DNA of 12,517 nt from Scatosoma sp045128055 (GCA_045128055.1 JBGVRC010000088.1:1-12517), one strand, 5' to 3'. Shown: positions 1 through 7,252, counted from the first letter of the stretch. Made by a program: numbers and translations. Notes: a model not told the origin generated them from the letters alone.

Positions 1-272
1 CAAATTTTCGCAACCGCAGGCGAAAGCCCCGGGGATACGATAAACTGCGCGCCCGCTTTCAAAGCGGCGTTGCATTGCTTTGCGTCGATAACCGTGCCTG
101 CGCCGACGTGCATATCGGGATAGTTTTTGCAAGCGTATGCAATCGCTTCTGCCGCGCAAGCGGTGCGGAAGGTAATTTCCGCCGTATTGATGCCGTTGTT
201 TTGTAAAGCCGTTAAAATTTTGTCCGTTTCGGAAAGCTCTTTAATAACGACTACGGGAACAAATTTTTCCAT
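1..272 (-). CDS. eda: KDPG aldolase (2-dehydro-3-deoxyphosphogluconate aldolase), N-terminal part, cut by window edge
   Basis: Cleaves 2-keto-3-deoxy-6-phosphogluconate to pyruvate and glyceraldehyde 3-phosphate in the cytosol, the last step of hexuronate breakdown and of the Entner-Doudoroff route. Ninety codons are present, beginning MEKFVPVVVIKELSETDKIL. Family landmarks are the AEITFRT segment (Glu32 and Arg36, with the spacing of the E. coli catalytic Glu45/Arg49), VGAGTV at 56-61 and SPGLSP at 80-85. The Schiff-base lysine would lie beyond position 1 and cannot be checked. The ATG at 272 is chosen because AAGGAG (279-284) sits 6 bases before it. That RBS touches the stop codon of the YitT gene, so the two are almost certainly cotranscribed and probably translationally coupled. 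The uxaC gene in the same operon supports a hexuronate role. Some family members also cleave 2-keto-4-hydroxyglutarate, so the exact substrate range is inferred. Confidence 0.95.
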   Translation of the reverse strand, partial: MEKFVPVVVIKELSETDKILTALQNNGINTAEITFRTACAAEAIAYACKNYPDMHVGAGTVIDAKQCNAALKAGAQFIVSPGLSPAVAKI

Positions 273-283
273 AACATTCTCCT

Positions 284-1165
284 TTATCTAAATCGTCCAA
301 AGACTTCGTTTACCTTACTGAAACTTGCAAACGAGCCTTTATATTTTTTTATAATTTTCATCATTTCGCCCACCTGCTTTTTGCGGATAATGCAAACGAG
401 CATATATTTATCGGTGTGCGAGTACATACCTTGCGCACGGATTTCCGTTACGCCGTGGCCGAGCTTTTTGATAATTTCTTCCGAAAGCTCGTCGGGGCTA
501 TCGGTAATGATTTCGAACTTGTACCCGTTTTTAATCCCTGCCAGCAGGTTGTCCACCACTACGTTGGCGACGAATAAGTTGATAAGGGTGCAAAGCACGG
601 GGGTGATTTTCATACCGTACACGAAAAAGGCGATGGCGACTACGCTGCTGTCCAGCCAAAAAGATACGTAAGCAATATTCGTTGCGGGTTTCCACTTTTT
701 AATCAAGGCGGAAATGGCGTACGTGCCGCCGCTCGCGCCAAATCTACGCAACATCAAGGAAAAACCAAGCCCCGAAATGACGCCCGTTGCGATACAAGCG
801 AATACGATTTCGAAATCTTCTTGATTGTTCGCCAGGCAGTAGGGCTTCCAGTTCAGCCATTCGCATACTTCCGCGCTGAGCGCTTGTACGGATATGTATA
901 AGAGCAGTAAAATCCCCAATCTTCGATTGACAAAAATACTGACGAGTATAAAGATCGGCGCGTTAAACAACACCATCAAAAGCGCCCAAGAAACTTCCAC
1001 GCCCTTGCCTTGCAATAAGTGGTAGGTGATTGTCGCCAAGCCCCCTACGCCACCGGGCGCAAAATTGTTGCTGTTTTGAAAGAAATAATAGGCTACGCCG
1101 ACGATTATGCCTGCAATGAGTACGGTGAAAATATCCTGCGTCACCCGTTTTGCCGTTTTGTTCAT
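284..1165 (-). CDS. YitT family membrane protein (DUF161 plus C-terminal DUF2179)
   Basis: Polytopic membrane protein of 293 residues, the usual size for the YitT family of Bacillota. Hydrophobic segments lie near residues 11-29, 41-52, 58-78, 82-98, 117-140, 163-184 and 188-205. Glycine-rich family motifs occur in the membrane part (APGGVGGLATI near 36-46 and GASGGTYAIS near 143-152). A soluble C-terminal domain from about 213 matches DUF2179 in layout (YKFEIITDSPDEL, then HGVTEIRAQGMYS). The biochemical function of the family is not established; roles in transport have been suggested only from topology. The ATG at 1165 follows an AAGGACG-like RBS that overlaps the uxaC stop codon. The gene is inserted between uxaC and eda with gaps of about 12 bases on each side, so it is part of the hexuronate operon. 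A role in sugar-acid uptake or efflux is an inference from context only. Confidence 0.92.
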   Translation of the reverse strand: MNKTAKRVTQDIFTVLIAGIIVGVAYYFFQNSNNFAPGGVGGLATITYHLLQGKGVEVSWALLMVLFNAPIFILVSIFVNRRLGILLLLYISVQALSAEVCEWLNWKPYCLANNQEDFEIVFACIATGVISGLGFSLMLRRFGASGGTYAISALIKKWKPATNIAYVSFWLDSSVVAIAFFVYGMKITPVLCTLINLFVANVVVDNLLAGIKNGYKFEIITDSPDELSEEIIKKLGHGVTEIRAQGMYSHTDKYMLVCIIRKKQVGEMMKIIKKYKGSFASFSKVNEVFGRFR

Positions 1166-1177
1166 TTCCGTCGTCCT

Positions 1178-2554
1178 TTACATACCTAAGTATGCGATAG
1201 AATTGCGATAGCAAATATCCTTAATCACTTCGCCGACGAGCTTTTCGTCCTGCGTCATTTCTCCCCTTTCCATCATGCCGCCGAAATAATTACACAAAAT
1301 TCTTCTAAAATAATGGTGGCGGGGATAGGACAATAAGGAGCGGCTGTCGGTGAGCATACCCACAAACGCGCCGATATGCCCCGTTGCCGTCAAATCGTCC
1401 AAATGCTTTTCCATACCCACTTTGTTATCCAAGAACCACCAAGCGGGACCGTATTGCATCTTGCCCTTGGCTTCGCTGCTTTGGAAAGAACCGATAAGGG
1501 TCATAATTTCCGTGTTCATCTTGGGATTGAGATTGAAAACAATCGTTTTGGGCAAAGCATTTTCTTCGTTTAATCTATCGAACAATCTCGACATATTTTT
1601 AATGGAGTTGTCTTCCGCAATGCTATCGTATCCCGTATCCAAACCAAGCTTTTTGAGCATTTGCGTATTGTTGTTACGCATAGCGCCTACGTGCAATTCG
1701 GTGGCGATATTGTATTTTGCGTACAGCTTGAAAAGGAAATAGGTCAAATAGCCCTTGAAAATTTCGCTTTCCTGCGCCGTCACCGCTTCGCCTTGGATAC
1801 GCTTTGCGAATACCTTTTCCGCGTCCGCTTTGTCCGCGATGGGATACACGCTTTGCAAGGCTACGTCCGCAGCCGTCGTACCCACTTCGATAAACGCCTT
1901 TAAACGTTCTTCAATTTTGCTTTCCAAGTCGTTCAACGCGGACATGGTACCCAGCTTTTGCAAAAATTCGTTGTATTGCTCCGCTTCGATATTCATAATT
2001 TTATCCGCGCGGAAAGCGGGAATGACCTTAAATTTGTACCCCTTTGCGGCTATCGCGGGGAAGGTGGATAAATCGTCGAAAATCTCGTTGGTGGTGAACA
2101 AATGGGTGACGTTGGATTGTTCGATAAGCTTTTGCGGCGTCACTTTGTTGAGCTTGATATATTCGTTGCACCAATCCCAAATAAGGGGAGCGTTTTCTTC
2201 GTTGATTTCTAATTCACAGTTGAAAAATTCTTGCAATTCCACCTGCGACCAGTGATACAAGGGATTGCCAAACGCCGTGGAAAGGGTTTTGCAATATGCC
2301 ATAAACTTTTCCTTATTGCTCGCTTTCCCCGTGATATATTCTTCGTCCACGCCGAAGTTGCGCATCAAACGCCATTTGTAATGGTCGCCCGCAAGCCAAA
2401 TTTCGTATACGTCGTTAAACGTTTCGTTCGCCAAAATTTGTTTTTCGGGCAAATGGCAATGATAATCGAAAATCGGCATATCCTTGGCGTAGGTAAAATA
2501 TAATTTTTCCGCCGTTTTGTTCGTCAACAAAAAATTTTCTCTTAAATAGCTCAT
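1178..2554 (-). CDS. uxaC: glucuronate isomerase (uronate isomerase)
   Basis: Interconverts D-glucuronate and D-fructuronate, and D-galacturonate and D-tagaturonate, as the entry step of hexuronate catabolism in the cytosol. The protein has 458 residues, close to the roughly 470 of E. coli UxaC. It shows the amidohydrolase-fold signature FDYHCHLPEKQI (His32, His34) near the N-terminus, then FTTNEIFDD, LHVGAMRNNN, GPAWWFLDNK (about 369-378) and TDSRSLLSYPRHHYFRRIL (from about 402). All are hallmarks of the family. The ATG at 2554 follows AAAGGAG with a 6-base spacer. It lies 35 bases after the SIS isomerase gene. No frameshift or missing motif is visible. The partner enzymes fructuronate reductase, mannonate dehydratase and KDG kinase are absent from the window and may lie beyond the eda edge. 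Confidence 0.97.
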   Translation of the reverse strand: MSYLRENFLLTNKTAEKLYFTYAKDMPIFDYHCHLPEKQILANETFNDVYEIWLAGDHYKWRLMRNFGVDEEYITGKASNKEKFMAYCKTLSTAFGNPLYHWSQVELQEFFNCELEINEENAPLIWDWCNEYIKLNKVTPQKLIEQSNVTHLFTTNEIFDDLSTFPAIAAKGYKFKVIPAFRADKIMNIEAEQYNEFLQKLGTMSALNDLESKIEERLKAFIEVGTTAADVALQSVYPIADKADAEKVFAKRIQGEAVTAQESEIFKGYLTYFLFKLYAKYNIATELHVGAMRNNNTQMLKKLGLDTGYDSIAEDNSIKNMSRLFDRLNEENALPKTIVFNLNPKMNTEIMTLIGSFQSSEAKGKMQYGPAWWFLDNKVGMEKHLDDLTATGHIGAFVGMLTDSRSLLSYPRHHYFRRILCNYFGGMMERGEMTQDEKLVGEVIKDICYRNSIAYLGM

Positions 2555-2589
2555 ATTTTTCTCCTTTTATCGACTATTATGCTCGGCTG

Positions 2590-3234
2590 TTACGCGCCGA
2601 AAAATTCCGCTTCTAACATCGCGCAAAGGCAATGGTAAATGGGCAAATGCAGTTCTTGCACCTTAAAGGTTTCCTTTTCGGGCGCAACCACGCACGCGTC
2701 GGAAAGGGTTTTAAGTTCCCCGCCCGTATTGCCAAGCAAAGAAACCACCTGCATATCCTTTGCTTTTGCAACCAAAGCCGCGTATACGCAGTTTTGAGAA
2801 TTGCCCGAAGTGGAAAGGGTGAGCAAGACGTCCCCTGCTTTGCCAAACACGCCTACCTGCTGTGCAAAGACGAGCATAGGGTCTTTGTCGTTGGCATACG
2901 CCGTGGAATACGCCGAATGTCCGCAAAGGGATACCGTCGGCAAGCCCCTTTCCAAGTTTTGGATAAGCCGTTCCCCTTTTTCGCCGTATTTTGCTAATTT
3001 TTCCGCAAAATCCGCTTGCACGGGACGGCATTTTTTAAAGCTTTTTAACAGCTCGCCTGCGATATGCTCGCTATCGGCACAGCTTCCGCCGTTGCCGCAA
3101 ATATACAAGGTATTACCCTTTTCAAAACAAGTTTGTAAGATTTCGTAAACGCTTTCCACGTCCTTCGCAAAAGGCGCAAGAACAGGATAGCGAACGGTTA
3201 ATTCGTGTAAAATTTCTTGGGTTTCTTGCTTCAT
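2590..3234 (-). CDS. GmhA/DiaA-type SIS-domain phosphosugar isomerase
   Basis: A cytosolic SIS-domain protein of 214 residues that probably interconverts a ketose phosphate and an aldose phosphate. The phosphate-binding motifs are CGNGGSCADSEH (about 46-57) and TLSTSGNSQN (about 139-148). The C-terminal VQELHLPIYHCLC segment carries the Glu and His residues of the GmhA active site, and HIAGELLKSF supplies the other conserved Glu. Compared with E. coli GmhA (192 residues) there is an insert of about 25 residues after the first motif (about 67-95). This marks a separate subfamily, so sedoheptulose 7-phosphate is not a safe substrate assignment. Two starts are possible. AGGAG at 3242-3246 is 7 bases from the ATG at 3234 but only 1 base from the ATG at 3240, so 3234 is chosen. 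The gene directly follows the ROK kinase, suggesting that the kinase makes its substrate. Confidence 0.88.
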   Translation of the reverse strand: MKQETQEILHELTVRYPVLAPFAKDVESVYEILQTCFEKGNTLYICGNGGSCADSEHIAGELLKSFKKCRPVQADFAEKLAKYGEKGERLIQNLERGLPTVSLCGHSAYSTAYANDKDPMLVFAQQVGVFGKAGDVLLTLSTSGNSQNCVYAALVAKAKDMQVVSLLGNTGGELKTLSDACVVAPEKETFKVQELHLPIYHCLCAMLEAEFFGA

Positions 3235-3236
3235 AA

Positions 3237-4178
3237 TCATTCTCCTACGGCGATTGCCAAAGCGGCAATATCGCCTACGTTTTCACTCAGTTGTGCGGGA
3301 ACAATCTCGCACACGCTTGCGCTCTCCGTCAAGGCTTCCTTGGCAATTTGCTTGCGCATAGCGGGGATTAAAAGCTGGGACGAGCGCATAAACACGCCGC
3401 CGATGACAATTTTTTCGGGGTTGATGACGTCGATTACGACGCTTAAACCTTTGCCGAGCATTTCGCCGCTCTTGGCAAATACTCGCTTTGCAAATTTGTC
3501 GCCGTCAAAAGCGTGTTTTGCGAGCTCTTTGGTGGTGATCGCGTACCTGCCCCCGTCCTTTTGCATATATGCAGGGGGATTTTTACAACGCGCCGCCATT
3601 TGCGCCGCTAATTTTGCTATGCCGCTGCCGCTGCAAAAGCCTTCGAACGAGCCGTCTTTTCCGTAGCCTTGCGGACCGTTTTTAGCAAGCCGGATATGCC
3701 CGACTTCGCCCGCGTTGTCGTTTGCGCCCGCGTACAGCTTTCCGTCCAAGATAAGCCCTGCGCCTAAGCCCGTGCCAAAGGTCATAAACACCATATTTTT
3801 CGAGCCGCGTCCCGCGCCAAATCTCCATTCCGCAACCGCGCACGCATTGGCGTCGTTTTGTAATTTGGATTGCAGTCCCGTTTCCTTAAAAATGTAATCC
3901 ACAATGGCAAAGCCGTGCCAGCCCGCGTTTAAGTTGGGGGTGGACACGATGACCCCCGTTTGACTGTTTAAAGGTCCGCCGCAGCTCACACCTGCGTGCG
4001 TAACGCCGTACTGCTTTTGCCATTTTTTTACGAATGGCAATAAAATAGCGAGCGTTTCGATAGGACTGCTTTGCGTGGGCGTTTCTTCCCTGCCCAAGAC
4101 GGTGATGTTGCCGTCCTTTGCTTCGCCGACGCTGACGGCGCATTTTGTCCCGCCGATGTCAAAACCGATATAATACAT
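3237..4178 (-). CDS. ROK family sugar kinase
   Basis: ATP-dependent cytosolic sugar kinase of 313 residues, a typical ROK length. The N-terminal phosphate loop is GFDIGGTK (5-12). The catalytic base is Asp109 in LQNDANACAVAEW. FGTGLGAG (134-141), GEVGH (157-161) and the C-terminal NPEKIVIGGVF (253-263) follow in the family order. The usual zinc-binding Cys cluster after GEVGH is absent. Instead the segment reads GYGKDGSFEGFCSG (171-184), with only one Cys. The sugar is not fixed by the sequence: glucose, N-acetyl sugars or an allulose-like ketose are all possible. It is the first gene of the operon, 64 bases or less after a predicted start site, with the RBS GGAG 7 bases before ATG. Its stop codon lies within 3 bases of the next start, indicating tight coupling to the SIS isomerase. 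Confidence 0.93.
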   Translation of the reverse strand: MYYIGFDIGGTKCAVSVGEAKDGNITVLGREETPTQSSPIETLAILLPFVKKWQKQYGVTHAGVSCGGPLNSQTGVIVSTPNLNAGWHGFAIVDYIFKETGLQSKLQNDANACAVAEWRFGAGRGSKNMVFMTFGTGLGAGLILDGKLYAGANDNAGEVGHIRLAKNGPQGYGKDGSFEGFCSGSGIAKLAAQMAARCKNPPAYMQKDGGRYAITTKELAKHAFDGDKFAKRVFAKSGEMLGKGLSVVIDVINPEKIVIGGVFMRSSQLLIPAMRKQIAKEALTESASVCEIVPAQLSENVGDIAALAIAVGE

Positions 4179-4216
4179 ATTTTCTCCGTAATTCTATGCG
4201 GAAGCCTTAACGTAAT

Positions 4217-4234
4217 GCCAATTTTCCGCCAATT
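4217..4234 (-). promoter_or_regulatory. candidate operator: direct repeat in the leader of the hexuronate operon
   Basis: Two copies of AATTGGC (plus-strand GCCAATT at 4217-4223 and 4228-4234) lie 11 bases apart, about one helical turn. They sit just downstream of the predicted transcription start. The position suits a repressor site, but no regulator gene is in the window to test this against. Confidence 0.3.
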
Positions 4235-4248
4235 ATATCCTTAATACT

Positions 4249-4254
4249 ATCATA
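4249..4254 (-). promoter_or_regulatory. -10 box of the hexuronate operon promoter
   Basis: TATGAT, 5 of 6 matches to consensus, with a 17-base spacer to TTGCCA. It lies just after the terminator of the preceding operon and about 70 bases before the ROK kinase ATG, so it should drive the ROK, SIS, uxaC, YitT and eda genes. Confidence 0.75.
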
Positions 4255-4271
4255 CACCTTTTTTTGCTTTC

Positions 4272-4277
4272 TGGCAA
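4272..4277 (-). promoter_or_regulatory. -35 box of the hexuronate operon promoter
   Basis: TTGCCA, 5 of 6 matches to the sigma-A consensus. It is 17 bases upstream of the -10 box at 4249-4254. The perfect 8-bp palindrome AAGTACTT (4276-4283) overlaps its edge and could be a regulator contact site. Confidence 0.75.
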
Positions 4278-4302
4278 GTACTTAGCGAAAAATTCTTAAC
4301 AA

Positions 4303-4328
4303 AAAAAGCCGAAATTTTTCGACTTTTT
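4303..4328 (-). terminator. rho-independent terminator after the LemA/acetyltransferase operon
   Basis: AAAAAG (4303-4308) pairs with CTTTTT (4323-4328). After a single C-A mismatch, CGAA pairs with TTCG around the loop ATTT. On the minus strand the hairpin is followed by a run of seven T. The A/T arms also make it usable from the plus strand. Confidence 0.75.
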
Positions 4329-4351
4329 CACAAGATTTCGTTTATACTTTT

Positions 4352-4789
4352 TTAAAGCGCGCAAATCATATATACGTGCGGGATCCCGTCTTCTAAATAC
4401 TCGTCGGAAATCACGCGAAAGCCTACGCTTTCGTAAAAAGGAATCGCGTATTTTTGCGCGCCGACCATCACTTTGTCTGCGCCAAATTTTTCTTTCGCTA
4501 CCGCAAGCCCTGCGCGCATAAGCGCCCCGCCTATGCCTTGGCGACGTTTTAAAGAAATCACCCTACCGACGGACGCTTCTTGCAGGCGATCGCCCTTGCC
4601 GATAACCCGCAAATACCCCAACGTTTCGCCGTTTTCGCGCAGGAATACGTGGTAGGCTTGTTTGTCTACGTAGTCCAAATCTTGATACGGGCAATTTTGC
4701 TCCACCACAAACACCGCCGCGCGGATTTGCAGCATTTCGTAGAGTTCGTCCACGCTCAATTCTTGAAAGGTTTTTACGATAATTTCCAT
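4352..4789 (-). CDS. GNAT family N-acetyltransferase, ElaA-like
   Basis: A cytosolic acetyltransferase of 145 residues. Its N-terminal part closely follows E. coli ElaA: LSVDELYEMLQIRAAVFVVE, then QNCPYQDLDYVD. The acetyl-CoA-binding motif A is seen as GRVISLKRRQGIGGALM (75-91), with the RxxGxG core at 83-88. The family ending IPFYESVGFRVISDEYLEDGIPH follows. The substrate of ElaA proteins is not known, so none is assigned. An open frame extends 34 codons further upstream, but those residues are non-homologous and overlap the LemA gene, so the ATG at 4789 is preferred. No Shine-Dalgarno sequence precedes that ATG (upstream bases TTTAGCGTTTTAT). Translation may depend on ribosomes finishing LemA 13 bases earlier. 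The gene is the last of its operon, with a terminator 24 bases after the stop. Confidence 0.9.
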   Translation of the reverse strand: MEIIVKTFQELSVDELYEMLQIRAAVFVVEQNCPYQDLDYVDKQAYHVFLRENGETLGYLRVIGKGDRLQEASVGRVISLKRRQGIGGALMRAGLAVAKEKFGADKVMVGAQKYAIPFYESVGFRVISDEYLEDGIPHVYMICAL

Positions 4790-4802
4790 ATAAAACGCTA
4801 AA

Positions 4803-5462
4803 TTAGAAGAAAACTTCCTTTGCCTTTTGTTTAATTTCAGCCGATGCAATAAACGGGATTCTTGTCGTATAACCGTTCTTTGCGGCAACAATCATTTTCG
4901 TGGGCCATGCAAAGATTTCTCTATTCCAAGTGTTCACCGTATCATTGTACAATTCACGAGCAGCCGTAATTTCTCTTTGCAAATACATATTTTGCTTCAT
5001 CGCGTCTTTGATTTCTTGATGCGCTTGCAATTCGGGATAGTTTTCCATAGCGACTTGTACGCTCGTCGTCAAGGAATCCAATTTACCAGCAACTTCATTT
5101 CTATTTTCATCACCTGCGCCTGCTCTATATTTTGCAATCGATTCAAAGGTGGTTTGGTCCAAGTTAACCGCTTTGTCCACAAGACGAGCGCAGTTTTGCA
5201 AAACCATAACTCTTTGTTCCAAATAATTATCGATTTGAGATGCGTTGTGCTGAATTTTTTGTTCCAACTGCTGGAAATAATTTTTCGCGCTGATTTTCTT
5301 AAACAAGAAAATCAAACCGGGAATAATGCCGAGCACCCACAAAACGATTTCGAAAATCAGCGAGCCAGTCCCTACTTTTACGGGTAATTTTTTTGCGATT
5401 ACCTTTGTTTCTAACCCTTCCTCGAGAACGTCCGTTCCCAATTCATCTAATGCATTTGCCAT
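4803..5462 (-). CDS. LemA family protein
   Basis: A membrane-anchored helical protein of 219 residues. One transmembrane segment lies at about 34-55 (SLIFEIVLWVLGIIPGLIFL). After a basic flank (KKISAK), a long helical LemA domain begins with NYFQQLEQKIQHNASQIDNY. The family segments QRVMVLQNCARLVDKAV, LTTSVQVAMENYPELQAH and ELYNDTVNTWNREIFAWP are present. The usual N-terminal signal-anchor is preceded here by a 33-residue polar extension. The function of LemA proteins is unsettled; they recur next to other membrane proteins of unknown role. The ATG at 5462 is chosen because GGAGG (5471-5475) lies 8 bases upstream. The in-frame ATG at 5477 would place that RBS inside the gene. It follows the 580-residue membrane protein by 36 bases and precedes the acetyltransferase. 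Confidence 0.93.
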   Translation of the reverse strand: MANALDELGTDVLEEGLETKVIAKKLPVKVGTGSLIFEIVLWVLGIIPGLIFLFKKISAKNYFQQLEQKIQHNASQIDNYLEQRVMVLQNCARLVDKAVNLDQTTFESIAKYRAGAGDENRNEVAGKLDSLTTSVQVAMENYPELQAHQEIKDAMKQNMYLQREITAARELYNDTVNTWNREIFAWPTKMIVAAKNGYTTRIPFIASAEIKQKAKEVFF

Positions 5463-5470
5463 ATTGATAT

Positions 5471-5475
5471 CCTCC
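5471..5475 (-). promoter_or_regulatory. RBS that decides the LemA start
   Basis: GGAGG, 8 bases before the ATG at 5462. It lies inside the reading frame if the upstream ATG at 5477 is used, which argues against the longer form. Confidence 0.8.
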
Positions 5476-5498
5476 AATATATTATTTTTATTTTTCCG

Positions 5499-7241
5499 TT
5501 ATAAAATTTTTGCATACATACCATGCCAGTACACGGTATCGTCGCTATCACACAAATTTTGTGCTCTGCGTTCGCGCACAGAAACGGGTGCACTGCCAAA
5601 CATAACGTCCGTCTGCTTTTCAAGCGGTATGTATTCTACCCAAGGCACTGGTACGTTGTGATAACGCCCGTCACCGCCGTATACGGGGATGAAATCCACT
5701 CTATCCACCGCCGCATACGAGTACGCCGTTACCCTTACCACGTCCCCACCGTCACGCGTGCCTAGTTGCTCCGTTTTTAAAATCGCATTGGTCGCCGATT
5801 GCTCATGCGCCAATCTATATCCCCCCAAGGCATTGGAGAGCGCTTCGTGTTCATAATAGGTATAATAACTGGAATAATCTTCCAACGGTTCCAACGATGC
5901 GCAAGGTTCTTCCACGTAAGCGGGAATAGACAAGAGCGGCGCAAAATCAAAGAAAATAGATTTGAAAAAGTTCACGTTGAAACTTATAAAATTTTGCTTG
6001 GCGACGTCCACGTCATAGGAATAATAATTACCAGGAGAAGTATCCAAGCTTCTATTTTGCCCATGTTCGCTAATAATCACGTTGAAACGCTTGTATTTTT
6101 GGAAATAGAAATCGTCGCCGTAGCCCGTTTTTGAAGTAAGCAAATCTACCGTGTTGCGTTGTGCAAGTGGCGTATACATCAAACGGAACTGCATTTCTTG
6201 GTTTCTATCCACCGCCCCGAACAAAACGTCGAATTGGCTATTTGCCATTTCTTGAAAAGTCCCGCCCGTTTTTATGGATTTTTCCGCCCGTTTTTTCAGC
6301 TCCTTTTCCCCCTTCTTAACCCTGCGATCCAATTCTTTTTCATTCAACTTTTCCGAATGCTGGGGATCGCGCGAGAAGGTCAAATCGGGCGCCGCTTGAT
6401 TGCCGTAATACAGGTATTGGTATTCATAGAAATTGGGTTTGGGCTTTACAACAGACGCATGCAAAGTTTGCGATCTTGTCCGTGTGCAACGATTCCCTTT
6501 GGAATCGTAATAAGTTTCCGTCCACGTTATCACAAGCGAACCATGATACGTTTGGCTGCCCATTTCATGAACGAGCTTGTTACAGAACAAGAAAGGATTT
6601 CCCGCAAAGCGTCCCGAAAGAGTGTCCAAAATAGAGCTCTCGCCGTTATTAAAATCGAGAAAATCATGTTTCGTAATAAAATATTCTTCCTGCTCCACGG
6701 AATATCTATCGTCAAATTTAAAATCGGGAATGGTTTTTTCAATAATTTTGAAGGTGTCTGTGTTATCAAACAAAGCGTTTAAAGGCGCCATTTGCAATTC
6801 CGCTTCCGCCAGTAATGCATCTGCTTTTGCCAAATGCTCTTGCAAAATATCGTTCGCACTACGAATAGCAGGGTTAATTTTCTTTATCAACAAAAAAATC
6901 CCGCCGATGATACCCGCAAGCCCTAAAACCAAAAACAAAATCGCAAGACCGATATCAACACCTTCCGAAATATTGGATATCCCCGCAATCAGCAATATCC
7001 CGCAAATTATCATAGCGAGAATGGTAAAGCCACGCAAGGTCCTTCTTTTGCGAATAACCGAGCGAGCATTGTTCGCCAACGCTTTTTCTTTGTTGTACGC
7101 TTTCACCGTTTCCCTGTTTTGGTCAGCATCCACCCCTGACTCTTTTAAAAGATTTTCAAAAAAGTCCTCGGTGTTTTGTTTATGCTCTTCCTTCCCAACC
7201 TTTTCGTAATACTTCAAAGGCTCTAATAAAAGGTCATCCAT
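5499..7241 (-). CDS. membrane protein of unknown function in the LemA operon
   Basis: I do not recognise this family. The protein has 580 residues. A charged N-terminal region (1-67) ends in an Arg/Lys cluster (SVIRKRR). Two hydrophobic segments follow (about 71-90 and 95-119) as a hairpin flanked on the far side by LIKK, so both ends should face the cytosol. Then come a helical stretch (about 130-160), a beta-rich region with ITWTETYYDSKGN and TRTRSQTLHASVVKPKP, a highly charged helix (about 297-327) and a Tyr-rich region (SSYYTYYEHEAL). The C-terminal part is probably globular and ends GMYAKIL. There is no signal peptide and no obvious catalytic motif. The ATG at 7241 is chosen over GTG at 7250 because AGGTGG (7247-7252) is 5 bases upstream. 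It is first in an operon with LemA, so joint work at the membrane is the best contextual guess. Confidence 0.85.
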   Translation of the reverse strand: MDDLLLEPLKYYEKVGKEEHKQNTEDFFENLLKESGVDADQNRETVKAYNKEKALANNARSVIRKRRTLRGFTILAMIICGILLIAGISNISEGVDIGLAILFLVLGLAGIIGGIFLLIKKINPAIRSANDILQEHLAKADALLAEAELQMAPLNALFDNTDTFKIIEKTIPDFKFDDRYSVEQEEYFITKHDFLDFNNGESSILDTLSGRFAGNPFLFCNKLVHEMGSQTYHGSLVITWTETYYDSKGNRCTRTRSQTLHASVVKPKPNFYEYQYLYYGNQAAPDLTFSRDPQHSEKLNEKELDRRVKKGEKELKKRAEKSIKTGGTFQEMANSQFDVLFGAVDRNQEMQFRLMYTPLAQRNTVDLLTSKTGYGDDFYFQKYKRFNVIISEHGQNRSLDTSPGNYYSYDVDVAKQNFISFNVNFFKSIFFDFAPLLSIPAYVEEPCASLEPLEDYSSYYTYYEHEALSNALGGYRLAHEQSATNAILKTEQLGTRDGGDVVRVTAYSYAAVDRVDFIPVYGGDGRYHNVPVPWVEYIPLEKQTDVMFGSAPVSVRERRAQNLCDSDDTVYWHGMYAKIL

Positions 7242-7246
7242 ATCAA

Positions 7247-7252
7247 CCACCT
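7247..7252 (-). promoter_or_regulatory. RBS that decides the start of the 580-residue protein
   Basis: AGGTGG, 5 of 6 matches to AGGAGG, lies 5 bases before the ATG at 7241. A GTG at 7250 overlaps this site and is therefore unlikely to be the start. Confidence 0.65.

Noticed and set aside
1755..2255. 166-codon plus-strand open frame
   Set aside because: Entirely antisense to uxaC, whose protein identity is certain.
4790..4891. 34-codon N-terminal extension of the acetyltransferase frame
   Set aside because: It overlaps the end of the LemA gene, is rich in basic residues unlike the family, and ElaA homology begins at the ATG at 4789.
5463..5477. Five extra N-terminal residues for LemA
   Set aside because: They would place the GGAGG ribosome binding site inside the coding sequence.
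6159..6782. 207-codon plus-strand open frame
   Set aside because: It lies opposite the well-supported 580-residue gene, lacks an RBS and looks like low-complexity antisense sequence.
6577..7209. 210-codon plus-strand open frame
   Set aside because: Antisense to the membrane-hairpin region of the 580-residue gene; its composition mirrors the coding strand.
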